From Hydrogenothermus sp. (GTDB taxonomy: Bacteria; Aquificota; Aquificia; Aquificales; Hydrogenothermaceae), in assembly GCA_003978675.1 (NCBI GenBank), contig QNYP01000058.1:1-11006 (forward strand): a stretch of DNA of 11,006 nt. Reading direction: 5' to 3'. Within the stretch, counting starts at the first letter, position 1; each line of letters begins with the position of its first letter. Made by a program: the position numbers and the translations under genes. The notes beneath the pieces were generated by a model, which had not been told where the DNA came from, made no database searches, and saw only the letters and a program-made list of their open reading frames with translations. Positions 1-7,500 of this stretch are shown piece after piece.

Positions 1-2
1 AA

Positions 3-497
3 AAAATTTCCCGCAGAGACTTTTTATTATATGCAATAGGGGGTTGGGCTACTGTTGGAGCAGGAGCTACCCTTTATGCCATGTATAAAACTTGGGAACC
101 TCTTCCGGAAGTAAAAGCTGCAGGTGTCGTAGAATTTGATTTATCAACTTTAAAAGAAGGAGAAATTAGAGTTGTAGAATGGAGAAGAAAACCTGTTTTT
201 ATATTAAGAAGAAAAAAAAGTATGAAAGCTAACTGTCCTAAAAGAACTATTAGAACAGATATAGGAGATTTTACAGTTGTTATTGGAATATGTACCCATC
301 TAGGTTGCATTCCAAACTGGGAACCTGAAAACAATGTATGGCATTGTCCTTGTCACGGAGGTAAATATAATGCCTGTGGAGAAAATATATTTGGACCTCC
401 ACCAAGACCTCTTGATATACCTCCTTTTAAATTAGAAGGAACGAAAATAGTTCTTGGTGAAGAAGGTCCTGAATATAAAGCTTTAATTTCTACATAG
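3..497 (+). CDS. petA: Rieske iron-sulfur subunit of cytochrome bc1 complex (5' partial)
   Basis: Iron-sulfur subunit that takes an electron from quinol at the Qo site and passes it to the cytochrome c subunit. The reading frame is open to the window edge. Codons from position 3 read KISRRDFLLYAIGG, a twin-arginine (Tat) signal (S-R-R-D-F-L) followed by a hydrophobic anchor at about residues 7-26, so the ATG at 81 is internal and the true start probably lies only a few codons upstream of the window. Both [2Fe-2S] boxes are present: CTHLGC (codons from 291) and CPCHGG (codons from about 345), giving two Cys and two His ligands plus the two disulfide cysteines. A proline-rich loop (GPPPRPLDIPPF) follows, as usual for Rieske proteins. 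The stop codon abuts the GGGGG ribosome site of cytochrome b, so this is the first gene of a three-gene operon. The family call is secure; the symbol follows pet nomenclature. Confidence 0.95.
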   Translation, partial: KISRRDFLLYAIGGWATVGAGATLYAMYKTWEPLPEVKAAGVVEFDLSTLKEGEIRVVEWRRKPVFILRRKKSMKANCPKRTIRTDIGDFTVVIGICTHLGCIPNWEPENNVWHCPCHGGKYNACGENIFGPPPRPLDIPPFKLEGTKIVLGEEGPEYKALIST

Positions 498-501
498 GGG
501 G
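497..501 (+). promoter_or_regulatory. Ribosome binding site of cytochrome b (GGGGG)
   Basis: GGGGG lies 6 nt before the ATG at 508 and begins in the Rieske stop codon. It would pair with the CCUCC anti-SD through a central G-U. The leader GGGGGAAACTGATG is almost identical to that of the di-heme cytochrome c gene (GGGGGAAACAGATG, 1671-1684). Confidence 0.7.
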
Positions 502-507
502 AAACTG

Positions 508-1695
508 ATGAGGTTTATAGATTGGTTAGACGAAAGATTTGCTATAAGACAAGTATTTAAACTCTCAATGGTAGATTACAAAGTTCCTAAAAATATAAAC
601 TTTCTGTGGAGCTTTGGTATGCTCCTTGTTTTCAATTTTGCAATTTTATTTATAAGTGGTCTATTCCTTTTGATGTATTACAAACCTGATGCCAACTTAG
701 CATTTGACAGTGTAAACAAAACAATAATGATGGATGTATCTTACGGCTGGATTTTTAGACATGTACATGCGGTTGGAGCAAGCATAATATTTTTACTTAT
801 GTATATACACATTGCTAGAGGTATATATTACGGTTCTTACAAAAAGCCTAGGGAAGGTGTTTGGCTAACAGGATATATTCTCTTCATACTCTTTTCTGCA
901 ACAGCATTTACAGGGTATTTACTACCTTGGGGGCAAATGTCCTACTGGGCAGCACAAACAATAACCACACTTTTTGAAAAAGTTCCATTTATAGGCGAAG
1001 ATTTGGTGATCTGGATAAGAGGAGATTATGCTATAGCAGATGCTACCCTTACAAGATTTTTTGCCCTGCATGTTGTATTTTTACCAGTTTTAATAATAAT
1101 AACAATAGCTATTCACTTATTTGCTGTTAGAGTTGTAGGAAGTAATAATGAAGATGGTAAAAAAATAGACAAGCAAAAAGAAGGTATCCCATTTTGGCCT
1201 GTATTTATGTCAAAAGAGTTTTTTGTAATGAGTATATTTTTACTATTTTTCTTATATCTTGTATTTTTCAAATTTGATTTTGCTATGGATAGGGTAAATT
1301 TTGAACCAGCAAATCCTATGCAAACACCAAAACATATATATCCAGAGTGGTATTTCTTAGCCTATTATGAAGTTTTAAGAGGGTTTTTCTTTAGTCAAAA
1401 TTTAGGTCTTATTGCTTTTCTCCTAAGTATGATTCTAATAGCATTTTTACCTTGGTTAGATAAATCTCCAATAGTAAGTGGAAAACATAGACCATTATTC
1501 CAGATAGCCTTCTGGGTGTTTGTTATAGATTTTCTCATTTTGACTATACTTGGAAAACTTCCTCCATCTGGAGTTTATGCTTGGATAGGTTTATTTGCCA
1601 GCTTAATATTTTTTGGATTTTTTATTTCTCTACCAATAATAAGCAAAATTGAATCCAAACAGCTAAGAAAGGGGGAAACAGATGAAAGAGTTTAA
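508..1695 (+). CDS. petB: Cytochrome b subunit of bc1 complex
   Basis: Membrane-embedded di-heme quinol-oxidising subunit, 395 aa, so the N-terminal (b6-like) and C-terminal (subunit IV-like) parts are fused as in bc1 complexes. Heme-ligand histidines are visible at H87 (HAVGAS) and H101 in the second helix, and at H188 and H203 in the fourth. The second pair is 15 apart (14 intervening residues), the b6-type spacing rather than the 13 intervening residues of mitochondrial and alphaproteobacterial cytochrome b. The Qo-site PEWY motif is at 279-282 (IYPEWYFLAYYEVLRG), and GYLLPWGQMSYW at about 136-147 is the conserved cd-loop entrance. About eight hydrophobic segments are seen. The ATG at 508 has a GGGGG ribosome site 6 nt upstream. 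The 3' end overlaps the cytochrome c gene by 14 nt, implying translational coupling. No truncation is seen. Confidence 0.97.
   Translation: MRFIDWLDERFAIRQVFKLSMVDYKVPKNINFLWSFGMLLVFNFAILFISGLFLLMYYKPDANLAFDSVNKTIMMDVSYGWIFRHVHAVGASIIFLLMYIHIARGIYYGSYKKPREGVWLTGYILFILFSATAFTGYLLPWGQMSYWAAQTITTLFEKVPFIGEDLVIWIRGDYAIADATLTRFFALHVVFLPVLIIITIAIHLFAVRVVGSNNEDGKKIDKQKEGIPFWPVFMSKEFFVMSIFLLFFLYLVFFKFDFAMDRVNFEPANPMQTPKHIYPEWYFLAYYEVLRGFFFSQNLGLIAFLLSMILIAFLPWLDKSPIVSGKHRPLFQIAFWVFVIDFLILTILGKLPPSGVYAWIGLFASLIFFGFFISLPIISKIESKQLRKGETDERV
1671..1675 (+). promoter_or_regulatory. Ribosome binding site of di-heme cytochrome c (GGGGG)
   Basis: GGGGG is 6 nt before the ATG at 1682, inside the last codons of cytochrome b. 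It fixes the start despite the 14-nt gene overlap. It nearly duplicates the cytochrome b leader at 497-510. Confidence 0.7.
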
Positions 1696-2518
1696 AATTC
1701 TCCTTATAATAGCAATTTTGGTAATCGCAGGATACTACGGTATAGATATATATGCTCATCATGAAATGTATGGCAATCTTCCAAAACCAGATTTTCACTA
1801 TTTAGATTTAAAAGATGTAAATATTAAAGGAGATCCTGTAAAAGGTAAAGAGCTTTTTCAAAGCAACTGCCAATCTTGCCATAGTCTAAAAGCTGAAGGC
1901 CTAAATGCAATGATGGATGCTGAAACAGCTCAAAATGCCTTTAATGTAGTTCCTCCTGATTTATCAAACTTAGGAGCAATGCTAGCTCCACATTTTCTAT
2001 TCAATTTTATAAAAAATCCTCAAAATGCCACAAAAAATCCAAAATTTGCAATGCCCCCTATGGCTCAACTTACAGACCAGCATATAGCAGATATAGTTGC
2101 ATATTTACAATCTGTTGCTAGAAAAAATTTTACAGGTAAAGATGTTTTAACTGATGCTTGCACGAGATGTCATTCTGTAAAGTATCAAAAAATTAAAGCA
2201 TTTACAGATGAAAAGCATTTAAAAAATTACCTTGGAAAAGTTCCTCCTGATTTATCATTAAAAGGAAGGTCTAAAGATAGGGAATATTTAGAAACATTTA
2301 TTAATAATCCTCAATCTGTTTTACCGGGAACATCTATGCCTAGACTTGGATTAACAGAAGAAGCGACTAATAAAGTAATTTCATATTTAGAGGAAATTGC
2401 AGATCCTCATAAACAGCAGAGAAATAAAGTAGGAATATGGGCTTTAATATATGCATTCATTGGTGTAGTTTTAACTTACGCCTGGAAGAAAAAAATTTGG
2501 AAAACAGTTGATAAATAG
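1682..2518 (+). CDS. petC: Membrane-anchored di-heme cytochrome c (cytochrome c1 position of bc1 complex)
   Basis: Third subunit of the bc1 operon, 278 aa. It would accept electrons from the Rieske cluster and hand them to a soluble c-type cytochrome. Two heme c sites are present, CQSCH (63-67) and CTRCH (160-164), each followed by a candidate axial methionine: M124 in FAMPPM and M219 in GTSMPRLG. The two halves look like a duplicated cytochrome c553-type fold, because VVPPDLSNL (89-97) and KVPPDLSLK (186-194) recur at equivalent places. A hydrophobic stretch at residues 5-18 exports or anchors the N-terminus, and a second at about 251-267 followed by lysines is a C-terminal tail anchor as in cytochrome c1. 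From family knowledge, di-heme subunits of this kind replace mono-heme c1 in epsilonproteobacterial and Aquificales bc1 complexes. The symbol is by position in the operon. Confidence 0.9.
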   Translation: MKEFKILLIIAILVIAGYYGIDIYAHHEMYGNLPKPDFHYLDLKDVNIKGDPVKGKELFQSNCQSCHSLKAEGLNAMMDAETAQNAFNVVPPDLSNLGAMLAPHFLFNFIKNPQNATKNPKFAMPPMAQLTDQHIADIVAYLQSVARKNFTGKDVLTDACTRCHSVKYQKIKAFTDEKHLKNYLGKVPPDLSLKGRSKDREYLETFINNPQSVLPGTSMPRLGLTEEATNKVISYLEEIADPHKQQRNKVGIWALIYAFIGVVLTYAWKKKIWKTVDK

Positions 2519-2524
2519 TATAAT
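2497..2524 (+). promoter_or_regulatory. Candidate promoter for the RHH-PAS-GGDEF/EAL-like regulator
   Basis: A perfect -10 hexamer TATAAT lies at 2519-2524, with TTGGAA (4 of 6 matches to TTGACA) at 2497-2502 and a 16-nt spacer. Transcription would start near 2531, leaving a leader of about 28 nt before the ATG at 2559. It overlaps the end of the cytochrome c gene. In A+T-rich DNA such matches also occur by chance, but the position fits a separate transcript for the regulator. Confidence 0.4.
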
Positions 2525-2558
2525 AAGTAATTACTAACCCTTATAAGAAAATAAAAAA

Positions 2559-4430
2559 ATGGCAACAAAAAAACCAATTATTAGTGTTGTTTTAGAAGAA
2601 GAAATAAACCAAAAACTAAAAGAAATATCAAAAGAAAAGGGAATTTCAGTTTCTAGACTTGTTTCTTCCCTTTTAGCAGAAGCTTTATATTTGGAAGAAA
2701 ATGTTTTCAAAGATGAAATATATCAGGACACAGAAAAATTAAGCAAAGAATGGAAAGAAAAACTCCCTGTACTATTTACTAAAGTATTAGACACTACTCC
2801 AGACCCAATATGGATTAAAGACAATAACCTTAGATATATATATGTAAATAAAGCTTTTGAAGAATTATTTGAAAAAACAAAAGAAGAATTTATAGGTAAA
2901 TCAGATATAGAAGTTCTTCCTCCAGAAAATGCTAAAGAATGTGTATATACAGATATGGTAGCAATAGAAAAGGATGGTCCTACTCAATCCTATGAAAAAG
3001 TAAGCAAAGATGGAGATGAAAAAATTTACAATGTAATAAAAACCCCTATAAAGGATAAAAACGGCAATTTAATAGCAATTTTAGGAATAGGCAGAGACAT
3101 AACAAATTTCCAAAAAATTAACGAAGAACTTGAAAAAAGAAATAAAGCATTAGAAGAAGCATACCAAAAACTAAAACAGATTTATGAATTTGATTATCTT
3201 ACTGGTTTTTACAATAGGGGAAAATTTATAGAAATATTAGAACTTCATATCCAAACCCTAAAAGAAAAGGTAAATCCAGAAGATGAATATTTAGTCTTAA
3301 TGGACATATGTAATTTAGAACACGCCAATGAGTTGTATGGTTTTCAATTTGGTGATAATGTTGTAAAAGAAATTGCAAGAATATTAAGTAGAATATCCCC
3401 TGCCCTTGGAGAAACAATTTTCGGAAGAATTAGTGGTAGAACTTTTGCTTTACTTATAAAGCCAACAAAAGAAATAACAGAAATAATCAAAACTATAGAC
3501 AACTCAATTTCAGATATAAAAGTTATATTAAACAACGAAGTTTTTAAATTTCCTCCAAAACTGTTCTTTACAATAAGAAATCTATCTAAAAATGTTCCTC
3601 TTTTATCTGCAGAAAATCTTCTATTTTGTGTTGAAACAACTATGGCTTCAGCAAAAGAAAGTGATGAATTAACAAATTTCCATATAATACAGCCAAATAA
3701 AATTTCACAAGAAGATACTTTAAATAAGTATGTTCAACTTATAGAAAAATTTGTTGAAAAAAATGAGGCATCAATAAAAACAGATGAAATAAAAGATATA
3801 GAAAATAAACAAACAAAGTTTATAAACATAGTAGGTGGGATCCATGATGGAAAAAAATTCATAGATGTTGTTGAAATATATAAAAGTAATATAAGAGGAC
3901 AAAACTTTTTTAAATTAAACCAGATATTTTTAGAAAAAGTAAGAAAAGTAGTATACCCAACTTTAAAGCATAAAGCATTTTTAGATATAGGAGCATTTAT
4001 AATTTACGATAGCATATTTCCAGAAAGTGATATTTTAAAAAACATACTTTTTATGAAGGATAAGATAATATTTACTGTTTGCGAAAGTGTAATAACAAAT
4101 AACAAAAAAGCAGTTTTAATGATAGCCAATGATTACAATATAAAATTTGCAATAAACAACATTGGATTTGGAAATACATCTCTTAAAAACTTAATGGAAT
4201 TTGCAGACCTTGGGATTTTAGAGCATATTAAGTTTTATCCAGAGGTATTTAAAAAAGCCATAAATAACAAAAAAGAAAGAGCATTTATAGAAGGTATTAT
4301 ATCCTTTGCAAAAGGTCTTGGAATAAAAACCATTGCTACTTCTGTAGATTCAGAAGAAGTATTAAATTTTGCTAAAAACATTGGGATAGATTTTATTCAA
4401 GGAACTATTTCTAAAAAAGTTTTAGTTTAG
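2559..4430 (+). CDS. RHH-PAS protein with degenerate GGDEF and EAL-like domains
   Basis: Probable sensory regulator, 623 aa, with no membrane segment. Residues 5-45 look like a ribbon-helix-helix (CopG/Arc-type) DNA-binding domain: a short strand (PIISVVLEEE) then two helices with the GISVSRLVSSLLAEAL pattern. Residues about 75-185 form a PAS domain (TTPDPIWIKDNNLRYIYVNKAF, ending GIGRDIT). A charged helix (186-210) joins it to a GGDEF-like domain opening with DYLTGFYNR (212-220); the active-site GG(D/E)EF is replaced by SGRTF (292-296). Residues about 420-623 align with EAL domains, but the EAL motif is absent near 437-441, the first Glu of the ExxE site is T506, the DDFG aspartates are N533-N534, and EGVE is ATSVD (593-597); E509, K558 and QG (614-615) survive. 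Enzyme activity is therefore unlikely, and a binding or regulatory role is inferred. It starts 40 nt after the bc1 operon with a weak ribosome site, and its stop overlaps that of the convergent recG. Confidence 0.85.
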   Translation: MATKKPIISVVLEEEINQKLKEISKEKGISVSRLVSSLLAEALYLEENVFKDEIYQDTEKLSKEWKEKLPVLFTKVLDTTPDPIWIKDNNLRYIYVNKAFEELFEKTKEEFIGKSDIEVLPPENAKECVYTDMVAIEKDGPTQSYEKVSKDGDEKIYNVIKTPIKDKNGNLIAILGIGRDITNFQKINEELEKRNKALEEAYQKLKQIYEFDYLTGFYNRGKFIEILELHIQTLKEKVNPEDEYLVLMDICNLEHANELYGFQFGDNVVKEIARILSRISPALGETIFGRISGRTFALLIKPTKEITEIIKTIDNSISDIKVILNNEVFKFPPKLFFTIRNLSKNVPLLSAENLLFCVETTMASAKESDELTNFHIIQPNKISQEDTLNKYVQLIEKFVEKNEASIKTDEIKDIENKQTKFINIVGGIHDGKKFIDVVEIYKSNIRGQNFFKLNQIFLEKVRKVVYPTLKHKAFLDIGAFIIYDSIFPESDILKNILFMKDKIIFTVCESVITNNKKAVLMIANDYNIKFAINNIGFGNTSLKNLMEFADLGILEHIKFYPEVFKKAINNKKERAFIEGIISFAKGLGIKTIATSVDSEEVLNFAKNIGIDFIQGTISKKVLV

Positions 4431-6838
4431 GCTATATTTGCCAGTTCAAATCTATCTGCATATTTGTCAAATAAAACTGCCTTTAATTTGGGGTAGTTTT
4501 CTAGTAAAGGGTCTTTTTCTAAAATTTCTTCTGCTTCCTTTTTTGCATATTCTAAAATTTTTTTATCTAAACTCCTATCTAAATCCGCAATTGAAAAATT
4601 AAATTTACCAGACTGGGCAGTTCCAACTAAATCTCCACTTCCCCTAAGCTCTAAATCTTTTTCTGCTATTTTAAAACCATCATTTGAGCTAACTAGTATA
4701 TTTAGCCTTTCTAAAGTTTGTCTTCTTCTTTGTTCTTTTGAACTGTCTTCAGAAGGTTTCCTTAAAGTATGAGGAGCCACTAAAAAGCAATATCCTTCAT
4801 ACTGTCCTCTACCAACTCTACCTCTTAGCTGATGTATCTGTGATAGGCCAAATCTATGGGCATCTTCTATAACCATAACAGAAGCATTTGGTACATCTAC
4901 TCCAACTTCAATTACAGTTGTAGATACTAAAATGTCTGCCTTTTTATCTTTAAAATCTTTCATAATTTTATCTTTCTCTTCTTGAGGCATTTTCCCATGT
5001 AGCATTACTACTTTTTTATCAGGAAAAGCCTCTTGCCAGTGTTTAAATCCTTCTTCTGCAGATTTTAAGTCTAGTTTTTCTGATTCTTCAATTAATGGAT
5101 AAATAACAAAAACTTGTCTACCTTTTTCCAGTTCTTCTCTTACTTTCTTATATAAAAACCTTCTCTCATCATCAAAAATCAAAACAGTTTCTACTTTTTT
5201 TCTACCTGCTGGAAGTTGGTCTATTTTAGATACATCTAAATCTCCATACAAGGCTAAAGTTAACGTTCTTGGTATTGGGGTTGCAGTCATTGTTAAAACA
5301 TGGGGGGCTTTTTTTGATTTTTCTGTTAGCTTTTTCCTTTGCTCTACTCCAAATCTATGTTGCTCATCGACTATTACCAAAGCTAAGTCCTTAAACTCAA
5401 CATTATCTTGAATTAATGCATGGGTTCCTATAACTACATCTATATAACCCTCTTTTATTGCTCTTTTTATTTGCTTTTTTTCCTTTTGAGATAAACTACC
5501 AACAAGCAGTGCTATTTTTACTCCAAGTGGTTCAAGAATTTTTTTAAAATTTTCGAAGTGTTGTGTAGCTAAAATTTCTGTAGGAGCCATTACTGTAGTT
5601 TGATATCCATTTTTAAAAACTGAATAAGCTCCTGCCATTGCAACAACAGTTTTACCACTTCCAACATCTCCTTGAACTAACCTGTTCATAGGAAAATCCT
5701 TTGACATATCTTGTAGTATTTCTTTTATTACCCTTTTTTGGGCGTCTGTTAGTTTAAAAGGTAAGTTATTTTCAAATTCCTCTATAAAGTTTGCTTCTAC
5801 CTTAATTTTATAAGCATCATTTTTTTGAAGTTGCTTTTTCTTAAAAACCTGTGCCAGTTGCAATAAAAAAAGTTCTTCAAATATAAATCTTTTCTGGTAT
5901 CTTGTGTCAAAATTGTTTAGTTTTCTTAAATTTTCATTTTTATCTGGAAAATGTATATCTTTAATTGCTTGGCTTATCTTTGGAAGTTTATATTTTTCTA
6001 AAATGTATTCAGGCATGTATTCTTCTATATTTTTGTAATAACTTTTTAATAACTTAAAAATTGCCCTTCTTAAATGGTTAATTGTTTGTGAAGTTGCTTT
6101 GATTGTTTTATCTCCACGAAGGGAGTAAACAGGGGCAATCCTATTTAAAATTATGCTGTCTTCTTCTTGAAAAACTTGAGGCATAAAAATTGATTTTTCA
6201 TTTCTAAAAACATTTACTTTTCCTGATATTAAAAGCCTTGCTCCTTTTCTAAAAATGTTAAACAAATAAACTTTGTCGTGAACAAAATTTGCTGTTAAAA
6301 AACCTGTGCCATCTGTTAAAGTTGCTTGTAGTTTTATTTTTCCAATGTTTACTTTTTGTATATTTACAACCTCTACATCAAATAATCCCGTTTCTCCATC
6401 TTCAACATCTTTAATTTTTTTAATTCGCTTATCTTCATATTTAATAGGGAAATAATAAAGAGCATATTTTACATTTGTTGCTCCAACTTTTTTTAAAGCT
6501 CGTTTTTCTATTGGCTTTAAAATAGAAAGGTCTTTTAAGTTTATACTTTTTAGTTCTAAAATAGAATAAGTTTTTGTTTTTTCTGGTTTTTTTTCATATA
6601 TTTCATCTTTAAATTGTTTTAATTGCTTTAATGCAAGCAATGTATATTTTGCAAAGGCTCTTTTTTTTGCAGAAGAAAGTCCATCAAAGGATAAAATATC
6701 TTCTTTTAGCGTTGAAGGTAGCTTTGTATCTTTCAAAAGCTCATACAATGCTTTAGAGAATTTAATCCTTTCTAAAGTTTCATCATCAAAGCTAAGAACT
6801 TTTTTTAAAATGTTTTCTGCTTTATTAATATTCTCCAC
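4427..6838 (-). CDS. recG: ATP-dependent DNA helicase RecG
   Basis: Double-stranded-DNA translocase that remodels stalled replication forks and branch-migrates Holliday junctions. 803 aa, longer than the E. coli protein (693 aa) because of about 100 extra N-terminal residues, a feature also known in the Thermotoga enzyme. The wedge/OB region is at about 145-245. Superfamily 2 motifs are seen: Walker A GDVGSGKT (390-397), APTEILA (418-424), DEQH (491-494), TATPIPRT (518-525), STTVIEVGVDVP (639-650), QLRGRVGRG (670-678), and the translocation (TRG) region with RGSGDLVGTAQSG (732-744). The start is GTG, the only in-frame start fitting the N-terminus; it lies 1 nt after the stop of the preceding membrane-protein gene, so translation is probably coupled. 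Last gene of the leftward operon. Its TAA overlaps the stop of the convergent regulator, and no strong terminator is visible. Confidence 0.97.
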   Translation of the reverse strand: MENINKAENILKKVLSFDDETLERIKFSKALYELLKDTKLPSTLKEDILSFDGLSSAKKRAFAKYTLLALKQLKQFKDEIYEKKPEKTKTYSILELKSINLKDLSILKPIEKRALKKVGATNVKYALYYFPIKYEDKRIKKIKDVEDGETGLFDVEVVNIQKVNIGKIKLQATLTDGTGFLTANFVHDKVYLFNIFRKGARLLISGKVNVFRNEKSIFMPQVFQEEDSIILNRIAPVYSLRGDKTIKATSQTINHLRRAIFKLLKSYYKNIEEYMPEYILEKYKLPKISQAIKDIHFPDKNENLRKLNNFDTRYQKRFIFEELFLLQLAQVFKKKQLQKNDAYKIKVEANFIEEFENNLPFKLTDAQKRVIKEILQDMSKDFPMNRLVQGDVGSGKTVVAMAGAYSVFKNGYQTTVMAPTEILATQHFENFKKILEPLGVKIALLVGSLSQKEKKQIKRAIKEGYIDVVIGTHALIQDNVEFKDLALVIVDEQHRFGVEQRKKLTEKSKKAPHVLTMTATPIPRTLTLALYGDLDVSKIDQLPAGRKKVETVLIFDDERRFLYKKVREELEKGRQVFVIYPLIEESEKLDLKSAEEGFKHWQEAFPDKKVVMLHGKMPQEEKDKIMKDFKDKKADILVSTTVIEVGVDVPNASVMVIEDAHRFGLSQIHQLRGRVGRGQYEGYCFLVAPHTLRKPSEDSSKEQRRRQTLERLNILVSSNDGFKIAEKDLELRGSGDLVGTAQSGKFNFSIADLDRSLDKKILEYAKKEAEEILEKDPLLENYPKLKAVLFDKYADRFELANIA

Positions 6839-6839
6839 A

Positions 6840-7271
6840 TTACTCTTGTTTATTTATCTGTTTTAAATAAAAAATAAGTTCCAATGCAGAAAAAACAATC
6901 AGGTAAATCCATGTATAGCTTTCCATATATAAAACTTCTTTCCAAGAACCTATAATTAAAACAATTAAAATTGCAAAGGTATAAATTGTAAATGCAAATA
7001 CTTCATTGGGATTTTCAGCAATAGTTCCAGGATTATATACTCCTTCCTTAATTTTCTGAAGGATGTAAATAGAAGCAAGTCCACCAATTATAAGAGAAAG
7101 GAAATAAATATACTCATTTTGCAAATTTTTATATAGTCCCATAACAATAGAAAGCCATAAAGGAATATCCTGAATAAGTTCTGCTATAAAAATCCTGTCA
7201 AACTGTGAAAGTTCTCTTTTTATTTCCTTTTCTTGTTTCCCTTGCTTTTCCTGTTTTTCCTGATTTTCCAT
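6840..7271 (-). CDS. Small polytopic membrane protein, unknown function
   Basis: I do not recognise the family. 143 aa: a hydrophilic N-terminus with a Lys/Glu/Gln repeat (MENQEKQEKQGKQEKEIKRE), then about four hydrophobic segments at roughly 28-47, 54-72, 90-109 and 118-136, with short charged loops (QKIKEGVYNPGTIAENPNE at 72-90 is the longest). No catalytic motif or metal-binding residues are evident. The ATG at 7271 has no Shine-Dalgarno sequence but sits 1 nt after the stop codon of the DUF1858 gene, so translation probably depends on re-initiation. The recG start follows its stop after 1 nt. The organisation says it is co-expressed with ispF, the CxxC protein and recG; the function cannot be inferred from that. 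Confidence 0.8.
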   Translation of the reverse strand: MENQEKQEKQGKQEKEIKRELSQFDRIFIAELIQDIPLWLSIVMGLYKNLQNEYIYFLSLIIGGLASIYILQKIKEGVYNPGTIAENPNEVFAFTIYTFAILIVLIIGSWKEVLYMESYTWIYLIVFSALELIFYLKQINKQE

Positions 7272-7272
7272 T

Positions 7273-7500
7273 TTATTTAACTTTTTTAAGCGGAGATTTT
7301 TGTTTTTTGATAAATTCTTTTAACTCTTCTAAGAATTTTTCTGGGTTATGTCCATAGTAGACAGCAGAGTATAAAATTGTTTCATGTTTTTTCCCTTTAC
7401 AGGTTGAGCAATACATACCTTTGCTTTCAAAAAATTTTATAGCCTCTGGATATGCATTTAAAACATTTTCAATTGTTGTTTGAAGAGTTATTTTTTTCAA
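7273..7500 (-). CDS. DUF1858-type small CxxC protein
   Basis: 75-aa soluble protein resembling the DUF1858 / hybrid-cluster-protein-associated redox disulfide family. The pattern matches throughout: TTIENVLNAYPEAIKFFESKGMYCSTCKGKKHETI, with the CxxC pair at C31 and C34, then a helix ending GHNPEKFLEELKEFI. Members are thought to act as small redox or metal-binding modules, sometimes next to reductase genes; no direct function can be assigned here. The start is TTG, chosen because GGAG lies 6 nt upstream (7507-7510) and the codon overlaps the ispF stop as TTGA (7497-7500). The next in-frame ATG would remove the conserved N-terminal helix. It is followed by the 143-aa membrane protein after 1 nt. 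Confidence 0.85.
   Translation of the reverse strand: MKKITLQTTIENVLNAYPEAIKFFESKGMYCSTCKGKKHETILYSAVYYGHNPEKFLEELKEFIKKQKSPLKKVK

Noticed and set aside
74..334. 86-codon - strand frame opposite the Rieske gene
   Set aside because: It is antisense to conserved Rieske sequence, including the CTHLGC box, and has no independent support.
3226..3535. Two overlapping 63-codon - strand frames within the regulator gene
   Set aside because: They mirror the GGDEF-like coding region of the + strand gene, are in conflict with each other, and lack start signals.
4411..4425. Possible bidirectional terminator at the recG/regulator convergence
   Set aside because: The stem is only 6 bp, five of them A-T pairs, which is too weak in a thermophile to annotate as a terminator. 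It is kept only as an observation.
7235..7271. Lys/Glu/Gln repeat at the N-terminus of the 143-aa membrane protein as a separate repeat element
   Set aside because: It is an imperfect low-complexity codon run (AAA/GAA/CAA) inside a coding sequence, common in A+T-rich genomes, with no exact unit.
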